From: Variovorax beijingensis
GTDB lineage: Bacteria; Pseudomonadota; Gammaproteobacteria; Burkholderiales; Burkholderiaceae_C
NCBI RefSeq assembly: GCF_003951285.1
Contig: NZ_RXFQ01000002.1
Location: 372,001-436,000, forward strand
DNA length: 64,000 nucleotides
Reading direction: 5' to 3'
The notes under the pieces were generated by a model. That model was not told the DNA's origin. It ran no database searches and saw only the letters and a list, made by a program, of their open reading frames with translations. The position numbers and the translations under genes were made by a program. Numbering within the stretch: the stretch's first letter is position 1; each line of letters opens with the position of its first letter. This document shows positions 25,618 through 34,416 of this stretch, piece by piece.

Positions 25618-25632
25618 ACGTACACTGTACGT
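25618..25632. promoter_or_regulatory. Palindromic operator for the TetR regulator
   Basis: ACGTACA-C-TGTACGT is a perfect 7-bp inverted repeat about one central base, just downstream of the -10 box. Size and place fit a TetR-family operator that would block initiation. Confidence 0.65.
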
Positions 25633-25647
25633 TAAAGGAACGGATTC

Positions 25648-26223
25648 ATGAAACTCTCACCCGGGGACACGGCTCCCTCCATTGCCGCAAGCACCATCCA
25701 CGGCAAGCCCGTCCATGTTCCGGACCCGGTGCCGCGCTATGTGCACCTTCAGTTCCGGCGTTTCGCGGGGTGCCCCGTGTGCAACTTCCACCTGCTCACC
25801 ATGGGCAGGCGCCAGGCGGAAATTGCCGCGGCGGGCATCCGCCAGGTGGTCTTCTTTCATTCTTCGCGCGAAGAAATGCTCAAGTACCAGGCGCAGCTGC
25901 CGTTCGATTGCGTCGCCGACGCGGACAAGAAGCACTTCAAGGCGTTCGGGGTCGAGACCTCCGCATGGGCACTCCTGCACCCCCGCGTCTTCTGGAGCGG
26001 GCTGCGGTGGATCCTGGCCGCCAGGCGCTTCTACACCCGGGCGGAGAACGGCATCCTGGGCCTGCCTGCCGACTTTCTGGTCGACACGCACGGGCGCGTC
26101 GTGGCCTGCAAGTACGGCGCGCATGCCGACGATCACTGGGAGGTGGACGAATTGCTGCAGCTGGCCAGCAAGGCGCAGCCCGCGCCGGAGAATCCGGGCG
26201 ACGCGCCGGTCGTGCCGGCCTGA
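25648..26223 (+). CDS. Peroxiredoxin-like (AhpC/TSA) family protein
   Basis: This 191-residue thioredoxin-fold protein has the redox motif FAGCPVCNFHL near residue 40 (Cys-x-x-Cys), then VVFFHSSREEML and FDCVADADKKHFKAFGV, and a C-terminal PADFLVDTHGRVV strand. It belongs to the peroxiredoxin-like group often found next to TetR regulators; a thiol peroxidase or disulfide reductase role is likely but the substrate is not known. AAAGGA precedes the ATG. The last 20 residues are a Pro/Ala tail. Confidence 0.82.
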   Translation: MKLSPGDTAPSIAASTIHGKPVHVPDPVPRYVHLQFRRFAGCPVCNFHLLTMGRRQAEIAAAGIRQVVFFHSSREEMLKYQAQLPFDCVADADKKHFKAFGVETSAWALLHPRVFWSGLRWILAARRFYTRAENGILGLPADFLVDTHGRVVACKYGAHADDHWEVDELLQLASKAQPAPENPGDAPVVPA

Positions 26224-26233
26224 CCGGGCGAGT

Positions 26234-27022
26234 TCAGCCGTTCAGCGCCTGCCGGATCGCCTCTTCCACCGGGCAGCGCACAGGCGACTCGAGACTGAAG
26301 GGCTGCGCCGGCAGCAGCGGCGGCTGCGCCATGAAGCGCGGATGCCTGCCGCGGTGCGGCTGCGCCGAATGCACGAGGAACGGGTGGCACAGGTACACGG
26401 TGCCCGCGGCGCCCGTCGCCAGCACCTCGGGGCGCCCGGCGGATTCGGCAAAGCCATTGCGCGCCAGCTCTCCCAGCGACAGGCCCTCCTCGCCCGCCGC
26501 CGCCAGCACGCGGGCGATGTCGGCATGCGAGCCGGCGCGGATGCGCGTGGGTGCATCGTCCTCGCCCACATCCGAGAAAAGAAAGAGCATCAGCAAGGCA
26601 CGTCCCTTCGAGCGGACGTTCGCCCGCCACGTCATGAAGTCGGGGTTCTCCAGCCCGAAGCTCGCGTCGATGTGCCAGCCGGCGTCGCCCGGATCCTCGG
26701 CCGAGGGAAAGCGCACGGGGAAGGTGCCCATGCTGCGGCACGGCTGCCACCGCCCCGGGCCGACGAGCAGGTCGAAGGCACTGTGCAGAAGCGGCGTGTT
26801 CGCGGGCTGGACGAAGGGCTGCTGCGCATACATGCCGAGCCGGACGACTGGCTTTGTCCATGTCGACGGATCGTCCGGATCGCATCCGGTGTCGCGCCAG
26901 AGGATCGCGCGGGCCTCGGCCGCGAGTCCGCGCGCAAAGGCGTTGTCGATGCGCAGGAAGCCGTCGCGGATGAAGGCCTGGGCGCGCGCATCGTTCGCCG
27001 AAAGATCCGAATGCTCAAGCAT
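26234..27022 (-). CDS. Phytanoyl-CoA dioxygenase (PhyH) family protein
   Basis: The 262-residue protein fits the Fe(II)/2-oxoglutarate-dependent PhyH fold. The iron ligands are likely the His and Asp in GWHIDASFG near residue 116 and the His in HPFLVHSAQPH near residue 218, and a following Arg would hold 2-oxoglutarate. The N-terminal AFIRDGFLRI motif is also typical. It lies 16 bases downstream of yceH on the same strand and may be co-transcribed. The substrate cannot be predicted. Confidence 0.82.
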   Translation of the reverse strand: MLEHSDLSANDARAQAFIRDGFLRIDNAFARGLAAEARAILWRDTGCDPDDPSTWTKPVVRLGMYAQQPFVQPANTPLLHSAFDLLVGPGRWQPCRSMGTFPVRFPSAEDPGDAGWHIDASFGLENPDFMTWRANVRSKGRALLMLFLFSDVGEDDAPTRIRAGSHADIARVLAAAGEEGLSLGELARNGFAESAGRPEVLATGAAGTVYLCHPFLVHSAQPHRGRHPRFMAQPPLLPAQPFSLESPVRCPVEEAIRQALNG

Positions 27023-27038
27023 GTGCTGCTGTCACCCG

Positions 27039-27725
27039 CTATCCCGCGTCGGAAATCCCAAGCTCCGAGCACACCCGCCCCACCAGCGCCTTCAGCGATG
27101 CAAGCTCGGCCTCGAGCCGCGCCACATTGGCCTTGAGCGCGGCCACCTCGCCGAGCGATGCATCGTGCGATGCATGCGCCCCGTCGGCCGATGCGCCGCC
27201 AGGCCCCGCAACTTCTTCCGCCGGCGCGCCGCTCAACAAGTGCGCCCAGCGGCTTTCGCGCGCCCCCGGCAGGCGCGCGAGCTTCACAACCAGCGCGCCG
27301 GCCGGGCGCTCGGCGAGCTCGTCGAGAAAGCCTTCGACCGACGAGATGTCGGCGAAGTTGTGCATGCGGTCGCAGGCAATGCGCAGTTCGCCCGCCGTTT
27401 GCGGGCCGCGCAGCATCAGCACCGTGAGCAGGATCACCGACTGCGACGGAATGCGCAGCACGCGGTCGATGTTGTGTTCGTAGCGAAACGCCCGGCCGCC
27501 GCTGGTTTCGGCCACCAGGCTGTAGCCCTTGAGGCTGTCGATGGCGGCCTGCACCTGGGCCTCGCTCAGTTCGAGCACCGGGTTGCGGCTGGTCTTCTGG
27601 TTGCAGCCCGACACCAGCGAATTGAGCGTCAGCGGATAGCTGTCGGGCACGGTGCGCTGCTTCTCGGCCAGCACGCCGAGCACGCGGGTTTCGACGAGCG
27701 AAAGAATGGGAAGGGCCTGGGTCAT
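27039..27725 (-). CDS. YceH family protein (DUF480)
   Basis: The 228-residue protein has two winged-helix-like repeats of DUF480: LSLVETRVLGVLAEKQRTVP, YPLTLNSLVSGCNQKTSRNP at residues 9-48, and a second unit with LLTVLMLRGPQTAGELR. A coiled-coil tail (EVAALKANVARLEAELASLK) closes it. The E. coli homologue YceH has no firm biochemical function. The phytanoyl-CoA dioxygenase gene follows on the same strand. Confidence 0.88.
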   Translation of the reverse strand: MTQALPILSLVETRVLGVLAEKQRTVPDSYPLTLNSLVSGCNQKTSRNPVLELSEAQVQAAIDSLKGYSLVAETSGGRAFRYEHNIDRVLRIPSQSVILLTVLMLRGPQTAGELRIACDRMHNFADISSVEGFLDELAERPAGALVVKLARLPGARESRWAHLLSGAPAEEVAGPGGASADGAHASHDASLGEVAALKANVARLEAELASLKALVGRVCSELGISDAG

Positions 27726-27772
27726 TGCTCAAAGGATCCTGAATGAAAACGATGGCGGCAAGGGCCGGCTGT

Positions 27773-28489
27773 TCACGGCACCGCCACGCCGAGTATCGGT
27801 CCCAGCTCCCTGGTGAAGTCGCTGCGCCGCAAGGCAAGCGAATGCAATGCCGACACGGTGCCGTCGAGGTAGAGCGCGTCGCGGCAATGCAGCACGTCGC
27901 GAAAGTAGAGCGCGAACTCGTAGAAGTTCACCGGCTGCTCGCTGATCACGAAGATCGCCGTGTGACCCGACACGCCCACGCCATTGCGGATCTTGCGCGA
28001 ATCGGAATCCGGAATGAAGGCGGGATGCACCACGCCGCGACGCAGCAGCAGCGGGCCCGACTGGGTCGCCAGCCGAACGCCCTCTTTCGGCAGCGCCGCA
28101 TATTCGGACGACTCGACCACGCGCGCCCCCGCCTCCGACACCAGGAACACGCCGTTCGGCTTGAGGAAGAAGTTGCCCGTGCCGGCCGCCAGGTTGAGCG
28201 GCGAAAGCTCGCGCCCCTCCTGCACCAGCAGGCCGACCGGGGAAAAGTCCGCGTGGTACATGCCGGCGTTCATTGCGAACACGAGCTGCCGGTTGCGCGC
28301 GGCGAGCCAGGCTTCCAGGCGGTCGAGGCGTTTGAACGGGGCGCCGCTGTCGTCGCGCAGGAACAGCTCGAGGCGTTCGCTGCGCAGGTCGATCTTCACG
28401 ACGGTGTAGCGCGGCTCGGCGTTGGCCGCGGCGGCCAGCCCGGCTGCGCCGGCCAGGCACAAGGCCAGCAGGAGCAGCAGCTTTCTCAT
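27773..28489 (-). CDS. Phosphodiester glycosidase (DUF2233) family exported protein
   Basis: The 238-residue product has a signal peptide (MRKLLLLLALCLAGAAG, cleavage near ANA at 24). The DUF2233/NAGPA domain follows, with FAMNAGMYHADFSPVGLLVQ, NGVFLVSE, ATQSGPLLL and YLDGTVSALH, the last two resembling the family's active region. It should act in the periplasm or at the cell surface on a sugar phosphodiester, by family analogy. It lies 26 bases after the isocitrate dehydrogenase gene on the same strand. Confidence 0.8.
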   Translation of the reverse strand: MRKLLLLLALCLAGAAGLAAAANAEPRYTVVKIDLRSERLELFLRDDSGAPFKRLDRLEAWLAARNRQLVFAMNAGMYHADFSPVGLLVQEGRELSPLNLAAGTGNFFLKPNGVFLVSEAGARVVESSEYAALPKEGVRLATQSGPLLLRRGVVHPAFIPDSDSRKIRNGVGVSGHTAIFVISEQPVNFYEFALYFRDVLHCRDALYLDGTVSALHSLALRRSDFTRELGPILGVAVP

Positions 28490-28515
28490 GAAGCCACGGA
28501 AAGCCGCCTCTCGCT

Positions 28516-29547
28516 TCAGCCGTTCTGGATGCGGGCGACCAGGGCCTTCGTGAACGCCGCCGTGCCGGCGCTGCCGCCCAGGTCGCCGGTGCGCACCTTG
28601 TCGATGTTGAGCGTGTCGTCGATGGCCTTGCGCAGGCGCGTCGCCAGCTCGGGCAGCCTGACGTGTTCGAGCATCAGCGCAGCGGCCAGCAGCAGTGCCG
28701 TGGGGTTGGCGATGCCCTTGCCGGCGATGTCGGGCGCCGAGCCGTGCACGGCCTCGAAGATCGCCGCATCGGCGCCGATGTTGGCACCGGGCGCCATGCC
28801 CAGGCCGCCCACCAGGCCCGCCACCAGGTCGGACAGGATGTCGCCGAACAGGTTGGTCGTCACCAGCATGTCGAACTGCCACGGATTGAGCACCAGCTTC
28901 ATCGCGCAGGCGTCGACGATGATGGTGTCGAGCTCGAACTTGCCCTTGTACTTTTCTTCGTAGAGCCGCAGGCCGGTCTCCAGGAACAGGCCGGTCAGCA
29001 CCTTCATGATGTTGGCCTTGTGCACCAGCGTGACCTTCTTGCGGCCGGTGGCCACGGCGGTCTCGAAGGCGTATTCGAGCAGGCGCAGGCACCCCTGGCG
29101 CGTGTTGATGCCGGTGGCCATGCCCACGGCGTGCGGGTCGCCGTCGATGCGCACATAGTGCTCGTGGCCGATGTACAGGCCCTCGAGGTTCTCGCGCACG
29201 ACCATCAGGTCGATCTTGTCGAAGCGGCCACCCGGAATGATGGTGCGCGCGGGGCGCAGGTTGGCGTACAGCTGGAATTCTTCGCGCAGCCGCACGTTCG
29301 ACGAGCGGTAGCCGCCGCCCGAGGGCGTCTCGAGCGGACCCTTGAGCGCCAGGCGGGTGCGGCGGATGCTGTCGAGCGTGGCCTGCGGCAGCGGATCGCC
29401 CGAGGCCTGGACGCCGCCAAGGCCGGCAATCTGGCGGTCCCACTCGAAGGGCGCCTTCAGCGCATCGAGCGCGGCCAGCGTGGCATCGACGATCTCTGGG
29501 CCGATGCCATCGCCGGGAATCAGGGTTGCGGGAATGGGGGTGGTCAT
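28516..29547 (-). CDS. NAD-type isocitrate/isopropylmalate dehydrogenase family enzyme
   Basis: The 343-residue enzyme begins with the family signature LIPGDGIGPEIVDA and carries the substrate-binding VRENLEGLYIGHEH, the catalytic-lysine region LVHKANIMK and the metal/cofactor motif TTNLFGDILSDL. HGSAPDIAGKGIANP near residue 265 points to NAD rather than NADP use. NAD-dependent isocitrate dehydrogenase is the best call; a related hydroxyacid such as homoisocitrate or tartrate cannot be excluded by eye. I chose ATG 29545-29547 since the family starts just before the glycine-rich strand. Confidence 0.8.
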   Translation of the reverse strand: MTTPIPATLIPGDGIGPEIVDATLAALDALKAPFEWDRQIAGLGGVQASGDPLPQATLDSIRRTRLALKGPLETPSGGGYRSSNVRLREEFQLYANLRPARTIIPGGRFDKIDLMVVRENLEGLYIGHEHYVRIDGDPHAVGMATGINTRQGCLRLLEYAFETAVATGRKKVTLVHKANIMKVLTGLFLETGLRLYEEKYKGKFELDTIIVDACAMKLVLNPWQFDMLVTTNLFGDILSDLVAGLVGGLGMAPGANIGADAAIFEAVHGSAPDIAGKGIANPTALLLAAALMLEHVRLPELATRLRKAIDDTLNIDKVRTGDLGGSAGTAAFTKALVARIQNG

Positions 29548-29562
29548 CGGAAACTCGCTTTC

Positions 29563-29583
29563 TGTATATCCATCTTGTATATC
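29563..29583. promoter_or_regulatory. Direct repeats upstream of the isocitrate dehydrogenase gene
   Basis: TGTATATC occurs twice, at 29563-29570 and 29576-29583, 13 bases apart, immediately upstream of the minus-strand gene. In a GC-rich genome such an AT-rich repeat is likely to be a promoter element or regulator site. The remaining part of the 245-base gap to metG shows no further feature I can name. Confidence 0.35.
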
Positions 29584-29792
29584 TCTTCGCCCTATCAGCA
29601 GAGAGGACGTTCGCGAAACGCGCGGCATGGAGCATACGTCGCGCCGGAGACACCCCGGCGCCTTGCGGGTCACCGGGTGCGCAAAACCGCCGATGCAGCC
29701 GCCCGGATCGACGGCATTCGGCATGCCGCGGTGCTGCCACCTAAAATGCCCGGTTCCCGCAAGTTCGCCACTCCCCGAAAGCGCCCTCCCCG

Positions 29793-31889
29793 ATGTCCGC
29801 CCCGCGCAAGCTCTTCGTCACCACTGCCCTGCCGTATGCCAACGGCAAGTTCCATATCGGCCACATGATGGAATACATCCAGGCCGACATCTGGGTGCGG
29901 AACCAGCGAATGAATGGCGCCGAGGTCAACTTCGTCTGCGCCGACGATGCGCACGGCGCGGCCATCACCATCGCGGCCGACAAGGCCGGCGTGACGCCGC
30001 AGGCCTTCGTGGCCGAGATCGCGGCCGGCCGCAAACCGTATCTCGACGGCTACTACATCTCGTTCGACAACTGGCACTCGACCGACGCGCCCGAGAACCA
30101 CCAGCTCGCGCAGGACATCTACCGCGACCTGCGCGCCAACGGCCTGATCGAAACCAAGAGCGTCGAGCAGTTCTACGACCCCGAAAAGGGCATGTTCCTG
30201 GCCGACCGCTTCATCAAGGGCGAGTGCCCCAACTGCCATTCGAAGGACCAGTACGGCGACAACTGCGAGGTGTGCGGCGCCGTCTATGCGCCCACCGAGC
30301 TGATCAACCCCTACTCGGCGCTGTCGGGCGCCAAGCCCGAGCTGCGCAGTTCCGACCACTTCTTCTTCAAGCTCTCGGACCCGCGCTGCGAGGCCTACCT
30401 GAAGGAATGGACCGCCGCGCCCGGCCATGTGCAGTCCGAAGTGCAGAACAAGATCCGCGAGTGGCTCTACAAGGACGACGAAGGCAAGGGCGGCCTCGGC
30501 GACTGGGACATCAGCCGCGATGCGCCCTACTTCGGCATCGAGATTCCCGATGCGCCGGGCAAGTACTTCTACGTGTGGCTCGACGCGCCCGTGGGCTACC
30601 TGGCGTCGCTCAAGAACCTGCTCGACAAACGCTGCATCGAGCTTGGCGGCGATGGCATCTCGTACACCGAGTACATGGCCGATCCCGACCTGGAGCAGGT
30701 GCACTTCATCGGCAAGGACATCATCACCTTCCATACCCTCTTCTGGCCCGCGATGCTGCACTTCAGCGGCCGCAAGGCGCCCGATGCGGTGTACGTGCAC
30801 GGCCACCTCACGGTCAGCGGCGAGAAGATGAGCAAGAGCCGCGGCACCGGCATCGACCCGCTCCGGTACCTGTCGATCGGCCTGGACCCCGAATGGCTGC
30901 GCTACTACATCGCGGCCAAGCTCAACGGCCGGAACGAAGACATCGACTTCAACCCCGAGGACTTTGTCGCCCGCGTCAATAGCGACCTCGTGGGCAAGTA
31001 CATCAACATCGCGAGCCGCGCGGCGGGCTTCATCGGCAAGCGCTTCGGCGGCAAGCTGGGCGAGGTGTCGGCCGACGGCGACGCACTGCTGTTCGCGCTG
31101 CGCGATGCGGCGCCCCAACTGCATTCGCTCTACGACGGCCGCGACTACGCCCGCGCGCTGCGCGAGGTGATGGCGCTGGCCGACAAGGTGAACGAGTACG
31201 TCGACCAGAACAAGCCCTGGGAACTGGCCAAGAAGGAAGGCCAGGAAGCGCGGCTGCACGACGTGTGCACCGTGTGCATCGAGGCCTTCCGCCTGCTCAC
31301 GCTGTACCTGAAGCCGGTGCTGCCGGCGCTGGCGGTGAACGTCGAGGCCTTCCTCAGGATCGAGCCGCTCGCCTGGGCCGACGCCGCGCAGAGCCTGCCG
31401 GCCGGCCATGCCATCGGCGAATACAAGCACCTGATGCAGCGCGCCGACGCCAAGATGGTCGACAAGCTGTTCGAACCCGCCGAGCCGGCGCCTGCGGCCG
31501 CCGTGGAAACGGCGACCGATGCACTGCCGGGCGGCGAAGCCATTGCGCCCACCATCACCATCGACGACTTCGCGAAGATCGACCTGCGCATCGCGAAGAT
31601 CGTGGCTTGCGAGAAGGTCGAGGGCTCGACCAAGCTGCTGCGCCTGACGCTCGATGCCGGCGAGGACAAGACCCGCAACGTGTTCAGCGGCATCGCCTCG
31701 GCCTACCAGCCGGAGCAGCTCGTGGGCAAGCTCACGGTGCTGGTCGCCAACCTGGCGCCGCGCAAGATGAAGTTCGGCACCAGCGAAGGCATGGTGCTGG
31801 CCGCGAGCCATGGCGACGAAAAGGCCAACCCCGGCATCCACGTGCTCGAGCCCTGGCCGGGCGCGACGCCGGGCATGCGCGTTCGCTGA
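29793..31889 (+). CDS. metG: Methionyl-tRNA synthetase
   Basis: The 698-residue class I synthetase charges tRNA-Met. The HIGH motif is FHIGHM near residue 24, zinc ligands are in [18 protein letters not shown] (residues about 146-163), and the KMSKS loop is EKMSKSRG near residue 347. A C-terminal EMAP-II-like tRNA-binding domain ([20 protein letters not shown] onward) promotes dimer formation. Length and order match the proteobacterial long form. Confidence 0.97.
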   Translation: MSAPRKLFVTTALPYANGKFHIGHMMEYIQADIWVRNQRMNGAEVNFVCADDAHGAAITIAADKAGVTPQAFVAEIAAGRKPYLDGYYISFDNWHSTDAPENHQLAQDIYRDLRANGLIETKSVEQFYDPEKGMFLADRFIKGECPNCHSKDQYGDNCEVCGAVYAPTELINPYSALSGAKPELRSSDHFFFKLSDPRCEAYLKEWTAAPGHVQSEVQNKIREWLYKDDEGKGGLGDWDISRDAPYFGIEIPDAPGKYFYVWLDAPVGYLASLKNLLDKRCIELGGDGISYTEYMADPDLEQVHFIGKDIITFHTLFWPAMLHFSGRKAPDAVYVHGHLTVSGEKMSKSRGTGIDPLRYLSIGLDPEWLRYYIAAKLNGRNEDIDFNPEDFVARVNSDLVGKYINIASRAAGFIGKRFGGKLGEVSADGDALLFALRDAAPQLHSLYDGRDYARALREVMALADKVNEYVDQNKPWELAKKEGQEARLHDVCTVCIEAFRLLTLYLKPVLPALAVNVEAFLRIEPLAWADAAQSLPAGHAIGEYKHLMQRADAKMVDKLFEPAEPAPAAAVETATDALPGGEAIAPTITIDDFAKIDLRIAKIVACEKVEGSTKLLRLTLDAGEDKTRNVFSGIASAYQPEQLVGKLTVLVANLAPRKMKFGTSEGMVLAASHGDEKANPGIHVLEPWPGATPGMRVR

Positions 31890-31910
31890 AAGAAGGCTGC
31901 GGCTGGGTCG

Positions 31911-32582
31911 CTAGCCGAGCTTGTTGACCAGCACCAGGTCGGCAAACACCTTGCCGCCCACCGAGATGTGGTCGCGCATCGCCTCCGCGGCGTTGTCCGC
32001 GTGGCCCTTGAGGATCCACTCCACCACCCGCTCGTGCTCGCGCTGCGAGGCGGCCAGGCGCCCGGGCTTCTCGAACATCCGCCCGCGGTAGGCCGCGATG
32101 CGCAGGCGCACGGTCTGCGCCTGCTCGACGATGAACGGATTGCCGCTCGCGCGGTAGATCACGTCGTGCAGCGCGGCATTGGCGAGCTGGTAGCCCTCCG
32201 CATCGTCCGCCTGCGCGCACGCGGCGGTGCCTTCGAGCGCGCCCTGCAGTTCGATGCGCAGCGCCGGGCCGATGCGCAGCGCCGCCAGCCGCGCCAGCAC
32301 CCCTTCGAGTTCGCCGAGCGCTTCCATCATGGCGACGAGTTCGTTCGCGCGCAGCTGGCGCACGTAGATGCCGGTGCGCGGAACGATGTCGACCAGCCCG
32401 CGCGCGCTCAGCAGCAGCAGGGCCTCGCGCACCGGCGTGCGCGAGATGTTGAAGCTAGCGGCCAGCGCCTTTTCGTCGATCGGCATGCCGGGCGACAGCG
32501 TGCCGTCCAGGATGTCTTTTTCAAGCCGGCCGCGGATCTGGTCCTGCAGGCTGCTGGCGTCGAGGGTTTTCGCGGGTTGCAT
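31911..32582 (-). CDS. GntR-family regulator with FCD domain
   Basis: The 223-residue protein has an N-terminal winged helix (LQDQIRGRLEKDILDGTLSP, then ALAASFNISRTPVREALLLL) and a helical FCD effector domain with metal-binding histidines (HDVIYRASGN, the later HERVVEW, DHI). It is divergent from the enoyl-CoA hydratase gene and should control the acyl-CoA module that follows, with an acyl-CoA or organic acid as effector. ATG at 32580-32582 gives the family-typical start; a longer upstream frame runs through the operator. Confidence 0.88.
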   Translation of the reverse strand: MQPAKTLDASSLQDQIRGRLEKDILDGTLSPGMPIDEKALAASFNISRTPVREALLLLSARGLVDIVPRTGIYVRQLRANELVAMMEALGELEGVLARLAALRIGPALRIELQGALEGTAACAQADDAEGYQLANAALHDVIYRASGNPFIVEQAQTVRLRIAAYRGRMFEKPGRLAASQREHERVVEWILKGHADNAAEAMRDHISVGGKVFADLVLVNKLG

Positions 32583-32605
32583 GGGTGCGTGGATATTAGC
32601 TAACC

Positions 32606-32641
32606 TTGTAGATATATCAATTGATCTCTTTGGTACATCAA
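32606..32641. promoter_or_regulatory. Candidate GntR operators in the divergent gap
   Basis: TTGTAGATATATCAA at 32606-32620 and TTGGTACATCAA at 32630-32641 are AT-rich partial dyads with TTG/CAA ends, like FadR-type GntR sites. They fill the gap before the enoyl-CoA hydratase ATG and would overlap its promoter and ribosome site. Confidence 0.5.
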
Positions 32642-33396
32642 TGCTTCCCACCCTCCAGATCGACGGCCACGTCGCCTACCTCACGCTGCGCCGTCCGCAG
32701 GCCGCCAACAAGCTGACGCCGGAGGACCTGCCGGCCATCGTCGGCCATCTGGAGACGGTGAACGGCTCGCCCGGCGTGCTGGTGCTGGTCGTTCGCTCGG
32801 AGGGCAAGTACTTCTGCAGCGGCTACGATATATCAGAGGTCGCCACCAGCAGCCAGACCGAAGGCCGCAGCTTCGGCGAGATGGTCGATGCGCTGGAAAA
32901 CTGCCGCGCCGTCACCATTGCGGCGGTGCACGGCGGCGTGTTCGGCGGCGCCACCGACCTGGTGCTGGCCTGCGACTTCCGCGTGGGCGTGCGCGCTGCC
33001 GAAATGTTCATGCCCGCGGCCCGGCTCGGCCTGCACTACTACCAGAGCGGCATGGAGCGCTATGTCTCGCGGCTCGGGCTGGACACGGCCAAGCGGCTCT
33101 TCCTGACGGCCGAGAAGCTCGACGGCAGCGCGATGCGCGACTGCGGATTCCTCACGCAGCTGGTGGACGACGCGGCGGCGCTCGACGCCGAAGTGCTGCG
33201 CCTGCGCACCACGCTCGCCGGCATGGCACCGCTCGCGCTCCTGGGCATGAAGAAGCACCTGAACCAGATCGCGCGCGGCACGGCGGACGCCGCCTCGATC
33301 CAGCGCGAGGTGCAGCGCACCGTCGCATCCGAAGACTTGGCCGAGGGCGGCCGCGCCTGGCGCGAGAAGCGTCCGCCGGTCTTCAAGGGCCGCTGA
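32641..33396 (+). CDS. Enoyl-CoA hydratase/isomerase family protein
   Basis: The 251-residue crotonase-fold protein has the oxyanion-hole strands SEGKYFCSGYDISE near residue 58 and AAVHGGVFGGATDLVLACDF near residue 98 (partly quoted). The acidic residues usual for hydratase activity are not clearly in place, so isomerase or another crotonase reaction is possible. The ATG overlaps the last operator-like repeat and has no classical ribosome site. It leads a likely operon with a Bug binding protein and a CoA transferase. Confidence 0.82.
   Translation: MLPTLQIDGHVAYLTLRRPQAANKLTPEDLPAIVGHLETVNGSPGVLVLVVRSEGKYFCSGYDISEVATSSQTEGRSFGEMVDALENCRAVTIAAVHGGVFGGATDLVLACDFRVGVRAAEMFMPAARLGLHYYQSGMERYVSRLGLDTAKRLFLTAEKLDGSAMRDCGFLTQLVDDAAALDAEVLRLRTTLAGMAPLALLGMKKHLNQIARGTADAASIQREVQRTVASEDLAEGGRAWREKRPPVFKGR
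32827..32835. promoter_or_regulatory. Operator-like sequence inside the enoyl-CoA hydratase gene
   Basis: GATATATCA here repeats the 9-mer at 32611-32619 exactly, 216 bases downstream. It is encoded with the rare codons ATA and TCA in a GC-rich gene. It may be a second GntR site allowing DNA looping; this is inference. Confidence 0.35.
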
Positions 33397-33441
33397 GCGC
33401 GGCCCTCCCCCGGCGCCCCGACAAGACACAGGAGACAACGC

Positions 33442-34416
33442 ATGAAGAAAGAAATCCGGGCCGTTGCGCTCGCGGCCGCGGCATGGCTCGCCTCGGCCGG
33501 CGCCCTCGCGGACAGCTACCCCTCGCGCCCGATCACGCTGGTGGTGGGCTTTCCCGCCGGCGGCGGCGCCGACGCGGTGGCGCGCATCGTGAGCGACAAG
33601 CTGGCCAGGATCCTCGGGCAGCCGATCGTCATCGACAACAAGCCCGGCGCGGGCACCACCATCGCGTCGGACCAGGTCGCGCGCGCGGCGCCCGACGGCT
33701 ACACGCTGCTGCTGGGCAGCGGCAACCTCTACGGCAGCGACAAGCTGCTCTACAAGGCCGTGAAGTACGACGGCGCCAGGAGCTTCGTGCCCATCTCGCG
33801 CTGGAGCTCCGCGCCGATGCTGCTCGCGGTCAACAAGGACGTGAGCGCGCAGAACGTGCAGGCGCTCATTGCCCAGGCGCGGCAGAGCCCGGGCAAGCTG
33901 GCCTATTCGTCGTCGGGCACCGGCGTGGTGACGCACCTGGCGGGCCTGTCGTTCGAGAAGGCCGCCGGCGTGACCATGCTGCACGTGCCGTACAAGGGCG
34001 GCGCCCCGTCGATCCAGGCGGTGGCCGCCGGCGACGTGCAACTGACCTTCGGCACGCCGCCCTCGGTGCTGCCGATGGCGCAGGGCCAGAAGCTGCGCGT
34101 GCTGGCCGTCACCTCGGGCCAGCGCTCGCCGCTCTTTCCCGACGTGCCGAGCGTCGCGGAGGCCGGCGTGAAGGGCTACGACTTCACCTTCTGGTTCGGC
34201 CTGTTCGCACCGGCCGGCCTGCCGCCCGAGCTGGCGCAGAAGCTGTTCGACGCCAGCGTGGCGGCGCTCACCGATCCCGACGTGAAGGCGCGGCTCGAAA
34301 AATCGGGCAACGAGGCGGCGCCCTCGAAGTCGCTGGCCGAGTTCCGCAGCTGGGCGCTGGCCGAGGGCGCGAAATCGAAGGAACTCACCGAGCGCTCCGG
34401 CGCGGCCGTCGAATGA
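33442..34416 (+). CDS. Bug/TctC-family tripartite tricarboxylate transporter binding protein
   Basis: This 324-residue periplasmic protein has a signal peptide ending at ALA-DSYP near residue 23 and the Bug signature SYPSRPITLVVGFPAGGGAD. Ligand loops such as SSGTGVVTHLAG and VPYKGGAPSIQAV are also typical. Such proteins bind small carboxylates and, in the Comamonadaceae, usually lack adjacent membrane partners, as here. A GGAGA-like site precedes the ATG. Its stop overlaps the ATG of the CoA transferase gene. Confidence 0.92.
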   Translation: MKKEIRAVALAAAAWLASAGALADSYPSRPITLVVGFPAGGGADAVARIVSDKLARILGQPIVIDNKPGAGTTIASDQVARAAPDGYTLLLGSGNLYGSDKLLYKAVKYDGARSFVPISRWSSAPMLLAVNKDVSAQNVQALIAQARQSPGKLAYSSSGTGVVTHLAGLSFEKAAGVTMLHVPYKGGAPSIQAVAAGDVQLTFGTPPSVLPMAQGQKLRVLAVTSGQRSPLFPDVPSVAEAGVKGYDFTFWFGLFAPAGLPPELAQKLFDASVAALTDPDVKARLEKSGNEAAPSKSLAEFRSWALAEGAKSKELTERSGAAVE

